A DNA stretch of 64,000 nucleotides from Chromohalobacter marismortui (GTDB taxonomy: Bacteria > Pseudomonadota > Gammaproteobacteria > Pseudomonadales > Halomonadaceae). Numbering within the stretch: position 1 is the first letter of the stretch; the number at the start of each line of letters is the position of its first letter. Position numbers and translations under genes: made by a program. The notes under the pieces were generated by a model that was not told the origin of the DNA, searched no databases, and saw nothing but the letters and a program-made list of their open reading frames with translations. The stretch spans positions 434,001 to 498,000 of the forward strand of contig NZ_SOBR01000001.1 of assembly GCF_004364315.1 (NCBI RefSeq), in the 5' to 3' direction. This document shows positions 34,880 to 45,634 of this stretch, one piece after another.

Positions 34880-36334
34880 GTGAGTCAGGAAAAGCTCGAG
34901 ACCTATTTTCAGGATTGGCAAGAAAATGAAGCCTTGGCCGAGGAGATGATCCCGCTGCTGGGGCGCCTGTACCGCAAGTACAATGTCGTGCCGTCCTTGT
35001 ACGGGCGCTCGTTGATCAACCGCTCGGTCATCCGCATCCTCAAGAACCATCGTTACGTCAAGAAGGTCGAGGGCATCGAGCTCTCGGTGCGTGACACGTT
35101 GCCCATGGTCAAGGCGATGACCGAGCTCGATCTGGGGCCGGCGCACATCGATATCGGCAAGCTGGGGGTGGCCTTCAAGCGCTCCGAGCAAGACGACGTC
35201 AGAGCCTTCCTCGAAACGGAACTGGCCGATATCGTGGGACGCCATGCCGAGACCGGCATGGGGGGCGAGCCCAAGGATGTCGTGCTCTACGGTTTCGGGC
35301 GCATCGGTCGCTTGCTGGCGCGTATCCTGATCGAGAAGGCCGGGGGCGGAAACCTGCTGCGTTTGCGTGCCATCGTGGTACGGGGTGCAGGTGACGACCT
35401 CGAGAAGCGTGCCAGTCTTTTGCGTCGCGATAGCGTGCATGGGCCGTTCGCCGGCACGATCCGCGTCGATCATGAGAACGAGGCGATCATTGCCAACGGC
35501 AACTACATTCAGGTCATTCACGCCGATTCGCCCAGTGAGATCGATTACACCGCGTATGGGATCGACAATGCCCTGGTGGTCGATAACACCGGCAAATGGC
35601 GCGACGAGGACGGGCTGTCCCAGCACCTGGCATCAAAGGGGGTGGCCAAGGTGTTGCTGACGGCGCCGGGCAAGGGCGGCGTCAAGAATATCGTGCATGG
35701 CATCAATCATGACGAGATCACCGACGATGATCGCGTGATCTCGGCGGCGTCGTGCACCACCAATGCGATCGTGCCCATCCTCAAGGCGGTCAATGACGAG
35801 TTCGGCATCGCGCACGGGCATGTCGAGACGGTGCATGCCTACACCAACGATCAGAACCTCATCGACAACTACCACAAGGGCGATCGCCGTGGGCGCAGCG
35901 CCGCGCTCAACATGGTGCTGACGGAAACCGGCGCCGCCAAGGCCGTGGCCAAGGCACTGCCCGAACTTTCGGGCAAACTCTCCGGCAATGCCATTCGCGT
36001 TCCGACGCCTGACGTGTCCATGGCCATTCTCAATCTTACGCTGGATAAGGCCACCGACCGTGAAGCGGTGAACGAGTACTTGCGCAACATGGCCTTGCAT
36101 TCCCGCATGCAAAAGCAGATCGATTACGTCGACTCGCCGGAGGTGGTGTCGTCGGATTTCGTGGGCAATCGCCATGCCGGTATCGTCGACGCCCAGGCGA
36201 CCATTGCCGATGATCGTCAGGTCGTGCTCTACGTCTGGTACGACAACGAGTTCGGCTATAGCTGTCAGGTCGTGCGTATCCTGCAGCACATGTCCAACGT
36301 GCGTTTCGTTTACTTGCCCCGCGAGATGCACTGA
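34880..36334 (+). CDS. gap: Glyceraldehyde-3-phosphate dehydrogenase with N-terminal extension
   Basis: This enzyme oxidises glyceraldehyde-3-phosphate to 1,3-bisphosphoglycerate, or runs in reverse for gluconeogenesis. The 484-residue protein has about 130 extra N-terminal residues (helical, EALAEEMIPLLGRLYRKYNVV) before the Rossmann start LYGFGRIGRLLARI. The catalytic cysteine is Cys292 in SAASCTTNAIVPIL, and WYDNEFGYSCQVV closes the domain. The same extended form occurs in Pseudomonas between mfd and nqrA. I chose GTG 34880 because ACGAGG lies 6 nt upstream and SQEKLETYFQDW matches that family's start; an ATG at 34865 is an alternative. NAD or NADP preference is not clear. Confidence 0.92.
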   Translation: MSQEKLETYFQDWQENEALAEEMIPLLGRLYRKYNVVPSLYGRSLINRSVIRILKNHRYVKKVEGIELSVRDTLPMVKAMTELDLGPAHIDIGKLGVAFKRSEQDDVRAFLETELADIVGRHAETGMGGEPKDVVLYGFGRIGRLLARILIEKAGGGNLLRLRAIVVRGAGDDLEKRASLLRRDSVHGPFAGTIRVDHENEAIIANGNYIQVIHADSPSEIDYTAYGIDNALVVDNTGKWRDEDGLSQHLASKGVAKVLLTAPGKGGVKNIVHGINHDEITDDDRVISAASCTTNAIVPILKAVNDEFGIAHGHVETVHAYTNDQNLIDNYHKGDRRGRSAALNMVLTETGAAKAVAKALPELSGKLSGNAIRVPTPDVSMAILNLTLDKATDREAVNEYLRNMALHSRMQKQIDYVDSPEVVSSDFVGNRHAGIVDAQATIADDRQVVLYVWYDNEFGYSCQVVRILQHMSNVRFVYLPREMH

Positions 36335-36355
36335 ACGCGCCTCGTTTCGCCTTCC

Positions 36356-36375
36356 GCGCCCCGTTCTCGGGGCGC
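36356..36375 (+). terminator. GC-rich hairpin after gap
   Basis: GCGCCCCG (36356-36363) and CGGGGCGC (36368-36375) are exact complements around TTCT, 22 nt after the gap stop. There is no T-run, so it may be a weak terminator or an mRNA-stabilising stem. Confidence 0.45.
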
Positions 36376-36448
36376 CGTCATCGCCCGTGCCCGTCATCGC
36401 AAGCCTCATACTGCCCATGGTTATGTAGTCATTCGGGGCTCGTCTCTC

Positions 36449-36454
36449 TATAAT
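36449..36454 (+). promoter_or_regulatory. Candidate -10 element for the nqr operon
   Basis: A perfect TATAAT lies 186 bp before the nqrA start. No sequence close to TTGACA lies 16-18 bp upstream, so it may depend on an activator. Confidence 0.4.
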
Positions 36455-36639
36455 GGTGCCCGATTTTGGGGACGGCCCTTGGCCATGGGCCGAAAGAAGC
36501 AATCGTCTGATAAGAAAAGAATCCGACTTCCGTGACGACCGTCAGCGTTGTCCAGCATTGAGAAGATGCGTGGCGAGTGCGTGAGCGTTCATGGACCCCT
36601 TTCCTTTCGCAACATCAGATCCGACAACTGGGCAAGACT

Positions 36640-37989
36640 ATGATCGAAGTCAAACGAGGCCTGGATCTCCCCATCGCCGGGTCGCCCGAGCAGCGCATAC
36701 ATGATGCGCGGCCCGTGCGGCACGTGGCGATCCTCGGTACCGACTACGTGGGCATGAAGCCGACGATGGAGGTTCGAGAGGGGGACAAGGTAAAACTGGG
36801 CCAGCTACTGTTCACCGACAAGAAAATCCCGGGCGTACGGTTCACGGCACCAGGCGCAGGCGAGGTGGTGGCGATCAACCGCGGCGAGAAGCGGCGCTTG
36901 CTGTCGGTCGTCATCAAGCTCGATGATCACGAAGAGGCCGTACCCTTCACGGCGCATGGCGCGGACGCGCTGGAGCGGTTGGAGCGCCAGACGGTCGTCG
37001 ATCAACTGATCGATTCGGGGCTCTGGACCGCGCTCAGGACTCGCCCTTACTCTCGCACGCCTGCTCCCGATGCCGTTCCCGCCGATATTTTCGTTACCGC
37101 GATCGATACGCATCCTCTCGCCGCGGACCCCCGTTTGGTGATTGGCGAGGACAGCGTCGCCTTCGAACAGGGCCTCAAGGTGCTCAAGCGCCTGACGCCG
37201 GGGCAGGTGTTCGTGTGCCATGGCCAAGACGCCGAACTGCCGGGCGACGGGCTCGAGGGCGTGCGTTTCGAGGCTTTCGCTGGCCGGCATCCCGCCGGGC
37301 TGGTGGGCACGCACATCCATTACCTGTCGCCGGTGAGTCTGGCGCGTCAGGTTTGGCATCTTGACTATCAGGATGTCATCGCCTTCGGCAAGCTATTGAC
37401 CGAAGGGCGTCTGGAGACGCAACGCGTGGTGGCCGTCGGCGGTCCACGTGCCAAGCAGCCTCGCTTGTTGCGAACGCGCCTCGGGGCGAGCAGTAGTGAG
37501 CTGCTGGAAGGTGAAATCGAAGCGCCCGACGATACCCGGGTGATTTCCGGATCGGTTTTCGGTGGCGCCATCGCGGAAGGCTCGCGGCGTTTCCTGGGGC
37601 GTTTTCATCGCCAGTTCACGCTGCTCGAAGAGGGCAACAAGCGTGCCTTTCTGGGGTGGTTGTCGCCGGGGGTGCGGCGTCATTCGGTAATGGGTATCTA
37701 TGTGTCTCAGTTTTTGGGACTCAATCGGTATGCGCCGAACACGTCGACCAACGGTTCCGAACGCGCGATGGTGCCGGTAGGCGCTTACGAGCGCGTGATG
37801 CCGCTGGATATCATGCCGACGCAGTTGCTGCGCTCATTGATCGTGGGCGACATCGAAAGCTCGATGGAACTCGGCTGCCTGGAGCTGGATGAAGAAGATC
37901 TCGCGCTTTGTACCTACGTTTGCCCCGGCAAGTATGAGTACGGCCCCATCCTGCGTGATAACCTCACCATGATCGAGAAAGAGGTCTGA
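36640..37989 (+). CDS. nqrA: Na+-translocating NADH:quinone reductase subunit A
   Basis: NqrA is the peripheral, quinone-site-associated subunit of the six-subunit sodium pump. The 449-residue protein starts [18 protein letters not shown], the family N-terminus; an ORF start further upstream adds 21 unrelated residues. Typical blocks are [25 protein letters not shown] and the GAGEV loop. It heads the operon nqrABCDEF-apbE-nqrM, in which every junction is within a few bases or overlaps. There is no strong Shine-Dalgarno before this first gene. Confidence 0.97.
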   Translation: MIEVKRGLDLPIAGSPEQRIHDARPVRHVAILGTDYVGMKPTMEVREGDKVKLGQLLFTDKKIPGVRFTAPGAGEVVAINRGEKRRLLSVVIKLDDHEEAVPFTAHGADALERLERQTVVDQLIDSGLWTALRTRPYSRTPAPDAVPADIFVTAIDTHPLAADPRLVIGEDSVAFEQGLKVLKRLTPGQVFVCHGQDAELPGDGLEGVRFEAFAGRHPAGLVGTHIHYLSPVSLARQVWHLDYQDVIAFGKLLTEGRLETQRVVAVGGPRAKQPRLLRTRLGASSSELLEGEIEAPDDTRVISGSVFGGAIAEGSRRFLGRFHRQFTLLEEGNKRAFLGWLSPGVRRHSVMGIYVSQFLGLNRYAPNTSTNGSERAMVPVGAYERVMPLDIMPTQLLRSLIVGDIESSMELGCLELDEEDLALCTYVCPGKYEYGPILRDNLTMIEKEV

Positions 37990-37991
37990 CG

Positions 37992-39227
37992 ATGGGAATT
38001 CGTAATACGCTCGACAAACTCGAGCCGCATTTTCACCAGGGTGGTAAATACGAGAAGTTCTACGCGCTGTACGAAGCGGTCGATACCATCTTCTACTCGC
38101 CCCCGGACGTGACCAAGAGCACGGCGCATGTGCGTGATGGCATCGACCTCAAGCGCATCATGATCACGGTCTGGCTGTGTACCTTTCCGGCGATGTTCTT
38201 TGGTATGTACAACGCCGGCCTGCAGGCCAACATGGCGATGGGCGACGGCTTCGGCGCCATGGGGGGATGGCGTGAAGCCATCACCATGGCGCTGGCGGGC
38301 AGTCACGACCCCGGCAGTATTTGGGCCAATTTCGTGCTTGGTGCCACTTACTTCTTGCCTATCTACCTGGTGACCTTTCTCGTCGGCGGCTTCTGGGAAG
38401 TGCTGTTCGCCGTCAAACGCGGCCATGAGGTCAACGAAGGCTTCTTCGTGACCTCGGTGCTCTATGCGCTGATCCTGCCGGCGACCATTCCGCTGTGGCA
38501 GGTGGCCTTGGGCATTACCTTCGGCGTCGTGATCGGCAAGGAAATCTTCGGCGGCACCGGCAAGAACTTCCTGAACCCGGCACTGACCGGGCGTGCGTTT
38601 CTGTATTTCGCCTACCCGGCGCAGATCTCCGGCGATAGCGTGTGGGTCGCGGCCGACGGCTATACCGGTGCTACCCCGCTTTCCACGGCGGCGCAGAATG
38701 GCATGGGGGCATTGCATCAGGCACATAGCTGGTGGGATGCTTTTCTCGGTTTCATTCCCGGCTCGGTGGGGGAAACCTCGACGCTGGCGATCCTCATCGG
38801 TGCGGTGGTTCTGCTGATCACGCGGATCGCCTCCTGGCGTATCATGCTCGGCGTGTTCGTGGGCATGGCGCTGACGGCGATGCTGTTTACCGCCATCGGC
38901 TCGGAAAGCAATCCCATGTTCGGCATGCCCTGGTACTGGCATCTGGTGCTGGGCGGCTTCGCCTTCGGCATGGTGTTCATGGCGACCGACCCCGTGTCGG
39001 CATCGATGACGGATCCCGGGAAGCTCTTGTTCGGCCTCTTGATCGGGGTGATGACCGTCCTGATTCGCGTGGTCAACCCGGCGTTTCCGGAAGGCATCAT
39101 GCTGGCGATTCTGTTTGCCAACCTGTTCGCACCGATGATCGATCACTTCTTCGTACAGGCCAATATCAAGCGCCGCCAGAAACGTGACGCCGCGTATTCC
39201 ACCGCGACGAACGAGGAGACCACCTGA
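37992..39227 (+). CDS. nqrB: Na+-translocating NADH:quinone reductase subunit B
   Basis: NqrB is a membrane subunit with about ten transmembrane helices that binds covalent FMN and riboflavin and forms much of the Na+ path. The 411-residue protein carries the flavinylation motif [10 protein letters not shown] with Thr228 as the FMN-linked residue (Thr236 in Vibrio cholerae). Other family blocks are [21 protein letters not shown] and [29 protein letters not shown]. Its TGA and the nqrC ATG share one base. ApbE, which attaches the FMN, is in the same operon. Confidence 0.97.
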   Translation: MGIRNTLDKLEPHFHQGGKYEKFYALYEAVDTIFYSPPDVTKSTAHVRDGIDLKRIMITVWLCTFPAMFFGMYNAGLQANMAMGDGFGAMGGWREAITMALAGSHDPGSIWANFVLGATYFLPIYLVTFLVGGFWEVLFAVKRGHEVNEGFFVTSVLYALILPATIPLWQVALGITFGVVIGKEIFGGTGKNFLNPALTGRAFLYFAYPAQISGDSVWVAADGYTGATPLSTAAQNGMGALHQAHSWWDAFLGFIPGSVGETSTLAILIGAVVLLITRIASWRIMLGVFVGMALTAMLFTAIGSESNPMFGMPWYWHLVLGGFAFGMVFMATDPVSASMTDPGKLLFGLLIGVMTVLIRVVNPAFPEGIMLAILFANLFAPMIDHFFVQANIKRRQKRDAAYSTATNEETT

Positions 39228-39994
39228 TGGCCAACAACTCCATCAAGAAGACGCTGATGGTTGCGCTTGCGCTGTGCATCGTGTGTTCGGTGGTGGTCTC
39301 GACCGCTGCCGTGGTGCTGCAGCCCATGCAGGAACGCAACAAGGAACTCGATCGCAAGACCAACATTCTCGCGGTTGCCGAGCTTTACGAGCCGGGGATG
39401 GATGTCGGAGAAGCCTTCAAACGCTTGATCACCCCACGCGTCATCAAGCTGGAGACGGGCGAATACACCGATCGGTTCGATCCGCAGCAGTATAATCAGT
39501 TCGAAGCGGCCAAGGATCCTGCCATGTCACGTACGCTCTCGGGTGAAGATGACGGCGCGGGGATCGGGCGTGAGGAACTCTATTCCACCGTGTATCTCGT
39601 CGGCGATCCCGAGGATCCCCGGCAGATCATTCTGCCCATCCGTGGGCAGGGGCTGTGGGGATTGATGCGCGGCTTCCTGGCGCTCAAGGGCGACGGCAAT
39701 ACCATCATTGGCTTGTCTTATTATTCTCACTCCGAAACGCCCGGGTTGGGGGCCCAAGTCGACAACCCCGACTGGAAGGCCCAGTGGGATGGTAAAGAAG
39801 TCTACGCTGATGCTGGCATGAAACCGGAAATCTCCCTGGTCAAGGGCGGTGCTGAAAGCAAGTATGAAGTCGATGCCTTGTCCGGTGCGACGCTGACCAG
39901 TCGAGGTGTCACCAACATGCTGCATTTCTGGCTGAGCGAGAGTGGCTTCGGCCCCTACCTCGCCCGCTTCCACGGCAACTCCGAAGGAGCGTGA
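39227..39994 (+). CDS. nqrC: Na+-translocating NADH:quinone reductase subunit C
   Basis: NqrC has one N-terminal membrane helix ([20 protein letters not shown]) and a periplasmic FMN-binding domain. The 255-residue protein has the flavinylation motif [12 protein letters not shown] with Thr222 as the covalent FMN site (Thr225 in Vibrio cholerae). It accepts electrons from the NqrD/E iron centre and passes them to NqrB FMN. It lies directly after nqrB and is followed by nqrD with an overlapping or adjacent start. Confidence 0.97.
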   Translation: MANNSIKKTLMVALALCIVCSVVVSTAAVVLQPMQERNKELDRKTNILAVAELYEPGMDVGEAFKRLITPRVIKLETGEYTDRFDPQQYNQFEAAKDPAMSRTLSGEDDGAGIGREELYSTVYLVGDPEDPRQIILPIRGQGLWGLMRGFLALKGDGNTIIGLSYYSHSETPGLGAQVDNPDWKAQWDGKEVYADAGMKPEISLVKGGAESKYEVDALSGATLTSRGVTNMLHFWLSESGFGPYLARFHGNSEGA

Positions 39995-39996
39995 AC

Positions 39997-40671
39997 ATGG
40001 CTGCTGATTCCGTAAAAAATACCGTTCTTTCGCCGGTCTTCAAGAACAATCCCATTGCACTGCAGGTGCTGGGGATCTGCTCGGCGCTGGCGGTCACCAA
40101 CTCCATGAAGGTTTCCCTGGTGATGGGCCTGGCCGTGATTGCGGTCACGGCTTGCTCGAATCTGTTCGTCTCGCTGATTCGTCACCATATTCCATCCTCG
40201 ATTCGCATCATCGTGCAGATGACCATCATCGCGTCGCTGGTCATCGTGGTCGATCAGGTGTTGAAGGCATATGCCTACGAAATATCCAAGCAGTTGTCGG
40301 TTTTCGTCGGGCTGATCATCACCAACTGCATCGTCATGGGGCGCGCCGAGGCCTATGCGATGCAGAACGGTCCGGCCATGAGCTTTCTCGACGGGGTCGG
40401 CAATGGCCTGGGCTATGCCGTCATCCTGTTGATCGTCGGTTTCGTGCGCGAGCTTTTCGGCTCCGGCAGCGTGTTCGGCTTCACGGTGCTGCCCACGGTA
40501 CAAGACGGTGGTTGGTACGTGCCCAACGGGCTGATGCTGTTGCCGCCTTCGGCATTCTTCGTTATCGGCTTGTTCATCTGGATACTGCGCAGTGTGCGCT
40601 CTGAACAGGTCGAGAAAGCCGAATACCGGATCGTGGCCAACAGCAAGGCCAAGATTAAGGAGTCCGTGTGA
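39997..40671 (+). CDS. nqrD: Na+-translocating NADH:quinone reductase subunit D
   Basis: NqrD is an integral membrane subunit (about six helices) that with NqrE holds an intramembrane iron centre. The 224-residue protein starts [19 protein letters not shown] at ATG 39997, with AAGGAG 7 nt upstream. A GTG at 39991 is also in frame. Conserved blocks are [26 protein letters not shown] and the [17 protein letters not shown] segment containing one of the paired cysteines. It resembles RnfE, but the operon context shows it is NQR. Confidence 0.97.
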   Translation: MAADSVKNTVLSPVFKNNPIALQVLGICSALAVTNSMKVSLVMGLAVIAVTACSNLFVSLIRHHIPSSIRIIVQMTIIASLVIVVDQVLKAYAYEISKQLSVFVGLIITNCIVMGRAEAYAMQNGPAMSFLDGVGNGLGYAVILLIVGFVRELFGSGSVFGFTVLPTVQDGGWYVPNGLMLLPPSAFFVIGLFIWILRSVRSEQVEKAEYRIVANSKAKIKESV

Positions 40672-41291
40672 TGTTCGAACATTATCTGAGCCTCTTCGTC
40701 AAGGCCGTGTTCGTGGAGAACATGGCACTGGCGTTCTTCCTCGGCATGTGTACGTTTCTTGCCGTCTCCAAGAAGATATCGTCGGCCATTGGGCTGGGGA
40801 TTGCGGTCGTGGTGGTGCTGACCATTACCGTGCCGGTCAATAACCTGATCCTGACCTATCTGTTGAAGGAAGGAGCCCTGACCTGGACGGGGCTGGAAGG
40901 TGCCGGGAATATCGATCTGTCGTTCTTGGGGCTGTTGAGTTATATCGGCGTTATCGCAGCGCTGGTGCAGATCCTCGAGATGTTTCTGGATAAGTTCGTG
41001 CCCGCGCTCTATAACGCGCTCGGCGTTTATCTGCCGTTGATCACGGTGAATTGCGCGATTCTCGGCGCGTCGCTGTTCATGGTCGAGCGGAGCTACAACT
41101 TCGGCGAATCGGTGGTCTATGGTGCCGGTGCCGGCGTTGGCTGGGCCCTGGCGATCACCGCATTGGCGGGAATTCGGGAAAAGCTCAAGTACAGTGACGT
41201 GCCGGCCAGCCTGCAAGGGTTGGGAATTACGTTCATTACCGTCGGGCTGATGTCATTGGGCTTCATGTCCTTCTCCGGCATCCAGCTCTAA
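40671..41291 (+). CDS. nqrE: Na+-translocating NADH:quinone reductase subunit E
   Basis: NqrE is the inverted-topology partner of NqrD, also with about six helices. The 206-residue protein starts [20 protein letters not shown] at ATG 40671, which overlaps the nqrD stop (TGATG) with AAGGAG 8 nt upstream. The blocks [15 protein letters not shown] and [16 protein letters not shown] carry the cysteines expected to ligate the iron centre with those of NqrD. It is followed by nqrF after 22 bp. Confidence 0.97.
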   Translation: MFEHYLSLFVKAVFVENMALAFFLGMCTFLAVSKKISSAIGLGIAVVVVLTITVPVNNLILTYLLKEGALTWTGLEGAGNIDLSFLGLLSYIGVIAALVQILEMFLDKFVPALYNALGVYLPLITVNCAILGASLFMVERSYNFGESVVYGAGAGVGWALAITALAGIREKLKYSDVPASLQGLGITFITVGLMSLGFMSFSGIQL

Positions 41292-41313
41292 GCAACGGAA
41301 ATAGGAAACCGAC

Positions 41314-42546
41314 ATGGTTGATACATACATCATCGTGCTCGGCGTCGTCATGTTCACCGTGATCGTGCTCGGTCTGGTGGTCGTGATCCTGACGGCGCGC
41401 AGCCGTCTGGTCAGCAGTGGCGACGTCTCCATAGAGATCAACGGCGACCCCGAGAACACCCTGACGACCCAGGCCGGCGGCAAGTTGTTGCAAACGCTGG
41501 CGGCTAACGGCATCTTCCTCTCGTCGGCATGCGGCGGCGGCGGTTCATGCGCGCAGTGCAGATGCCGTGTAGTCGATGGCGGTGGGTCGATCTTGCCCAC
41601 GGAGGAGTCCCACTTCACCCTGCGCGAGAAGAAAGAAGGCTGGCGGCTGTCGTGTCAGGTGCCGGTGAAGCAGGACATGAAGGTCGAGGTGCCGGAGGAG
41701 GTCTTCGGTGTCAAGAAGTGGGAATGCGAGGTGATCGAAAACCCCAACGTTGCCACTTTCATCAAGGAGCTCAATCTCAAGCTTCCCGAAGGTGAGGATG
41801 TGGCGTTTCGTGCCGGCGGTTACGTGCAGCTGGTGGCGCCGCCCTATGACGTCAAGTTCTCGGACTTCGATATCGAGGAGCAATATCGCGGCGATTGGGA
41901 GAAGTTCAATCTCTTCAATATCTCCCACAAGAACGATGAGGAGATCATTCGCGCGTACTCGATGGCCAACTATCCGGATGAGAAAGGCATCCTGAAGTTC
42001 AACATCCGTATCGCCACGCCGCCGCCCAATACCGATTATCCGCCGGGACTGATGTCGACCTATGCCTTCTCGCTCAAGCCGGGCGACAAGGTGACGGTGA
42101 TGGGCCCCTTCGGCGAGTTCTTTGCCAAGGACACCGATGCGGAAATGATCTTCATCGGAGGTGGCGCGGGCATGGCGCCGATGCGCAGCCATATCTTCGA
42201 CCAGCTCAAGCGTCTCAAGAGCTCTCGCAAGATTTCGTTCTGGTACGGCGCGCGCTCGTGGCGCGAAACCTTCTACAACGAAGAGTACGATCAGCTGGCC
42301 GAGGAGTTCGATAACTTCGAATGGCACCTGGCGCTGTCCGATCCGCTCCCGGAGGACAATTGGGAAGGCGATACCGGCTTCATTCATAACGTTCTCTATG
42401 AGAAGTACCTCAAGGACCACCCGGCGCCGGAGGACTGCGAATACTACATGTGCGGCCCGCCCATCATGAATGCTTCGGTGATCAAGATGCTGACCGATAT
42501 GGGCGTTGAGCCTGAAAACATCATGCTGGACGACTTCGGCGGATGA
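41314..42546 (+). CDS. nqrF: Na+-translocating NADH:quinone reductase subunit F
   Basis: NqrF is the electron-entry subunit: it oxidises NADH and passes electrons through FAD to a 2Fe-2S cluster. The 410-residue protein has one N-terminal membrane helix. The ferredoxin domain follows, with cluster ligands Cys73, Cys79, Cys82 and Cys114. The FAD domain has RAYSMANYP, and the NADH-binding domain has [16 protein letters not shown] and a terminal [13 protein letters not shown]. Spacing of the four cysteines matches Vibrio cholerae (70, 76, 79, 111). It overlaps apbE by 4 bp. Confidence 0.98.
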   Translation: MVDTYIIVLGVVMFTVIVLGLVVVILTARSRLVSSGDVSIEINGDPENTLTTQAGGKLLQTLAANGIFLSSACGGGGSCAQCRCRVVDGGGSILPTEESHFTLREKKEGWRLSCQVPVKQDMKVEVPEEVFGVKKWECEVIENPNVATFIKELNLKLPEGEDVAFRAGGYVQLVAPPYDVKFSDFDIEEQYRGDWEKFNLFNISHKNDEEIIRAYSMANYPDEKGILKFNIRIATPPPNTDYPPGLMSTYAFSLKPGDKVTVMGPFGEFFAKDTDAEMIFIGGGAGMAPMRSHIFDQLKRLKSSRKISFWYGARSWRETFYNEEYDQLAEEFDNFEWHLALSDPLPEDNWEGDTGFIHNVLYEKYLKDHPAPEDCEYYMCGPPIMNASVIKMLTDMGVEPENIMLDDFGG

Positions 42547-43595
42547 TGGTGGCAGCGTATCGTGCAGGGCCGGCCTGGATAGGGCTGGTCCTGTTTGCGT
42601 TATTGGCACTGGCCGGTTGTGAGCAACCGCCACAGGCGCATCGCTTCGAGGGGCCCATCTTCGGCACGGGCTACCATGTCACTGTCTACGGCGATTTCAA
42701 CGAACGTCAATTGAAATCCATCGACGACGGTATCGAGTCGGCACTGCATAGAGTCGATCGCTTGATGTCGACCTATAAGTCCGATTCGGAGCTGTCACGC
42801 TTCAATGCCGCACCGGTGGGGAAGCCGTTCGAGCTGTCCGCGGCCACGGCACGGGTGATCGAAGAGGCTATCGAGATCGGCGACCTATCGAACGGTGCCT
42901 TCGATGTCACTATCGGTAGTGCAGTCAATCTATGGGGATTCGGCCCCAAGATGCGCCCGGACAAAGTGCCGAGTGACGCGGAGGTTGCCCAGGCATTGCG
43001 CAAGGTCGATTACCAGGCCCTAAAGCTGGAAGGCAATCGCCTGACCAAGACCAAGCCGGTATATGTCGATCTCTCGGGTATCGCCAAGGGGTTCGGGGTC
43101 GACCAGGTGGCGGCTCGCCTGGACGCCTTGGGCGTGACATCCTATCTCGTGGAAGTTGGAGGCGAAATTCGCACACGAGGTACCAAGCCCAATGGCCAGC
43201 CCTGGCGTATTGCCGTGGAAAAGCCGGTTTCCCGAGAGCGTAGCGTGCAACGCGTGCTCGAACTCGAAGACGTGGCGGTGGCGACCTCGGGCGATTACCG
43301 CAACTATTACGAGGAAGATGGCCGGCGTTATTCGCATACCATCGACCCCCGGACCGGTCGTCCGATCACCCATCATCTCGCGTCGGTGACGGTCGTTGCC
43401 GAGCTTTGTTCGACGGCGGATGCCTTGGCCACGGCGCTGGAGGTATTGGGTCCGAAGAAAGGCATGGCATTGGCTGAGCGCGAGGATATTGCGGCGTATT
43501 TCATCGTCAAAACCGATAAAGGCTTCAAGACAGAAGTGAGTGACGCCTTTCATACCTATCTTGCGGATGAGCCGTCCGAAGGGGAAAAGCAATGA
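42543..43595 (+). CDS. apbE: FAD:protein FMN transferase ApbE
   Basis: ApbE transfers FMN from FAD to threonine residues of NqrB and NqrC. The 350-residue lipoprotein has lipobox LALAGC (Cys26) and the ApbE signatures [57 protein letters not shown] and the metal-binding [12 protein letters not shown]. The start overlaps nqrF (ATGA) and the stop overlaps nqrM, so flavinylation is built into the operon. Its substrates NqrB Thr228 and NqrC Thr222 are encoded upstream. Confidence 0.97.
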   Translation: MMVAAYRAGPAWIGLVLFALLALAGCEQPPQAHRFEGPIFGTGYHVTVYGDFNERQLKSIDDGIESALHRVDRLMSTYKSDSELSRFNAAPVGKPFELSAATARVIEEAIEIGDLSNGAFDVTIGSAVNLWGFGPKMRPDKVPSDAEVAQALRKVDYQALKLEGNRLTKTKPVYVDLSGIAKGFGVDQVAARLDALGVTSYLVEVGGEIRTRGTKPNGQPWRIAVEKPVSRERSVQRVLELEDVAVATSGDYRNYYEEDGRRYSHTIDPRTGRPITHHLASVTVVAELCSTADALATALEVLGPKKGMALAEREDIAAYFIVKTDKGFKTEVSDAFHTYLADEPSEGEKQ

Positions 43596-43849
43596 CAGTA
43601 TGGCTTTTGGTATTCGCATTGATGCTACTGCTGTTGGCCGGTATGGCCATCGGCGTCATTCTCGGCCGTAAGCCGATCGCAGGCTCCTGCGGAGGGCTCA
43701 ATCAGTTGGGTCTCAAGGAGGGGTGCGATATCTGCGGTGGGAATGACAAGGTCTGCGAAGAGGAGAATCAAAAGCGCCGCAAGAGTGCGCGTCGTGCCAG
43801 CGACGAAAACCGGGGAGCAGACCTCGGTTACGACGCGGTTCGACGTTGA
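43592..43849 (+). CDS. nqrM: NQR maturation protein NqrM
   Basis: NqrM (formerly DUF539) is a small membrane protein needed for assembly of NQR, probably for delivering iron to the NqrD/E centre. The 85-residue protein has one N-terminal helix (VWLLVFALMLLLLAGMAIGV) and four cysteines in SCGGLNQLG...CDICGGNDKVC (Cys33, 45, 48 and 55), then a charged tail. It overlaps apbE and is the last gene of the operon. Confidence 0.95.
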   Translation: MTVWLLVFALMLLLLAGMAIGVILGRKPIAGSCGGLNQLGLKEGCDICGGNDKVCEEENQKRRKSARRASDENRGADLGYDAVRR

Positions 43850-44049
43850 ACGCACTCGTCAAACATTACTGACGTAAAATCGTTGGTTGAGTCCAAGGCG
43901 CTCTAGGGCGTGTCCCGACATGATTTCGCGGGAAACCTGGGTATGTGCCCTGAAAGCGGCACGTCTCGTCATCCGCCTTGCCGTGGCCGGTCTTGCGTTG
44001 AGGCTTATCGCAGCGGTTTCTCATGCATCGAGAGGAGCAGGCGAACCTA

Positions 44050-45441
44050 ATGGCAGTTCACAATTATGACGTGGTGGTGATTGGCTCGGGCCCAGCGGGC
44101 GAAAGCGCTGCGATCAATGCGGCCAAGCACGGCAAGCGTGTAGCCATCGTCGAGAAGCAGCCAGCGGTAGGAGGAAACTGTACCCATTGGGGGACGATCC
44201 CGTCCAAGGCCCTGCGCCACCAAGTCAAGCAGATCATGCAGTTCAATACCAACCGCATGTTCCGCGATATCGGCGAACCGCGCTGGTTTTCCTTCCCTCG
44301 TGTGCTTGACCGTTCCAAGGTCACCATCGACCAGCAGGTCGAGATGCGTACCCAGTTCTATTCACGCAATCGCATCGATCTCTTCTTCGGGGTCGCCAAC
44401 TTTCGTGACGAGCACACCCTGGTCGTGCGGGACAATCAGGATGGCGCCGAGGAACTCTGCGCCCAGCAGTTCGTGATCGCCACCGGGTCTCGCCCTTATC
44501 GTCCCGCCGATATCAACTTCCGACATCCCCGTATTTATTGCTCGGACACCGTTCTCGGGCTTTCTCACACGCCGCGAACCTTGATCATCTTCGGCGCGGG
44601 TGTCATCGGTTCCGAGTATGCGTCGATTTTTTCAGGGCTCGGCGTCAAGGTCGACTTGATCGACATGCGTGAGCGTCTGTTGTCGTTTCTCGATGACGAG
44701 ATCAGCGACGCCTTGTCCTATCATCTGCGTCAGAATGGCGTGCTGGTTCGCCATAATGAAGATTACGAAAGCATCGAAGGCGATGAGTCCGGGGTGGTGG
44801 TCAAGCTCAAGTCCGGCAAGCGCCTGCGCGCGGATGCCTTTCTCTGGGCCAATGGACGGACGGGCAATACCGATCAACTGGGACTGGAAAACATCGGTCT
44901 CGAACCCAATGGGCGCGGTCAACTGCAGGTCGATGAGCATTATCGCACCATGGTGCCGCATATCTATGCCGTGGGGGATGTCATCGGTTGGCCGAGTCTG
45001 GCCAGCGCCGCCTATGACCAGGGGCGGAGTGCCAGCGACGACTTCCTGGAGGAAGACTTTCGCTTCGTCGAGGATATTCCCACCGGCATCTACACCATTC
45101 CCGAGATCAGCTCGGTGGGCAAGAACGAGCGTGAGCTGACCGAAGCCAAGGTGCCCTACGAGATCGCGCAGGCGTTCTTCAAGGACACCGCGCGTGCACA
45201 GATCACCGGCGACACCGTGGGGATGCTCAAGATCCTCTTCCACCGCGACACACTCGAGATTCTGGGCATTCACTGCTTCGGTGACCAAGCCTCCGAGATC
45301 GTGCATATCGGTCAGGCCATCATGCAGCAACAGGGCGAAGCGAATACGCTCAAGTATTTCATCAATACCACCTTCAACTACCCCACCATGGCCGAGGCCT
45401 ATCGTGTTGCTGCGCAAAACGGCTTGAACCGCCTATTCTGA
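44050..45441 (+). CDS. sthA: Soluble pyridine nucleotide transhydrogenase
   Basis: SthA exchanges hydride between NADPH and NAD, mostly to drain excess NADPH. The 463-residue flavoprotein has an N-terminal FAD Rossmann motif ([21 protein letters not shown]) and a second NAD(P) motif ([21 protein letters not shown]). In [17 protein letters not shown] the second redox cysteine of lipoamide dehydrogenase is replaced by Thr49, the mark that separates SthA from Lpd. The start [10 protein letters not shown] is at ATG 44050; a possible ATG at 44023 adds nine residues. It is separated from nqrM by 200 bp, so it probably has its own promoter. It ends at a perfect hairpin. Confidence 0.96.
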   Translation: MAVHNYDVVVIGSGPAGESAAINAAKHGKRVAIVEKQPAVGGNCTHWGTIPSKALRHQVKQIMQFNTNRMFRDIGEPRWFSFPRVLDRSKVTIDQQVEMRTQFYSRNRIDLFFGVANFRDEHTLVVRDNQDGAEELCAQQFVIATGSRPYRPADINFRHPRIYCSDTVLGLSHTPRTLIIFGAGVIGSEYASIFSGLGVKVDLIDMRERLLSFLDDEISDALSYHLRQNGVLVRHNEDYESIEGDESGVVVKLKSGKRLRADAFLWANGRTGNTDQLGLENIGLEPNGRGQLQVDEHYRTMVPHIYAVGDVIGWPSLASAAYDQGRSASDDFLEEDFRFVEDIPTGIYTIPEISSVGKNERELTEAKVPYEIAQAFFKDTARAQITGDTVGMLKILFHRDTLEILGIHCFGDQASEIVHIGQAIMQQQGEANTLKYFINTTFNYPTMAEAYRVAAQNGLNRLF

Positions 45442-45502
45442 TAGGCGCAGAGACGCGCTCGCATCATGAGATCCTCGCGGCTCGCCGGCATGGCTCGGCA
45501 GA

Positions 45503-45531
45503 CAACGAGCCGGCACTGTGCCGGCTCGTTG
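45503..45531. terminator. Perfect hairpin between sthA and the tus-like gene
   Basis: CAACGAGCCGGCAC (45503-45516) and GTGCCGGCTCGTTG (45518-45531) are exact complements with one base between, giving a stem of about 12 bp. It sits between two convergent genes and probably ends transcription in both directions, although neither side has a long T-run. Confidence 0.65.
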
Positions 45532-45634
45532 CGTCGTGACATCCATCACCAGAAGAGCGGGTCATTCACCGCTGTCATGCACTAGCCAGCACGCTCAAGC
45601 AGCTGCCTTCCAGCAGTCGGGAAGTCTGCGGCAG

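Larger units (their letters stand above)
36335..36639 (+). other. Intergenic region gap/nqrA
   Basis: This is 305 bp with no credible gene. It contains the post-gap hairpin (36356-36375), a consensus -10 hexamer TATAAT at 36449-36454 that probably starts the nqr transcript although no good -35 is visible, and a 6-bp hairpin CGGCCC/GGGCCG at 36473-36492 in what would be the nqr leader. Confidence 0.55.

Noticed and set aside
44050-45441. Lipoamide dehydrogenase as an alternative for the sthA gene
   Set aside because: The second redox cysteine is replaced by Thr49 in [13 protein letters not shown], and there are no pyruvate or oxoglutarate dehydrogenase genes nearby.
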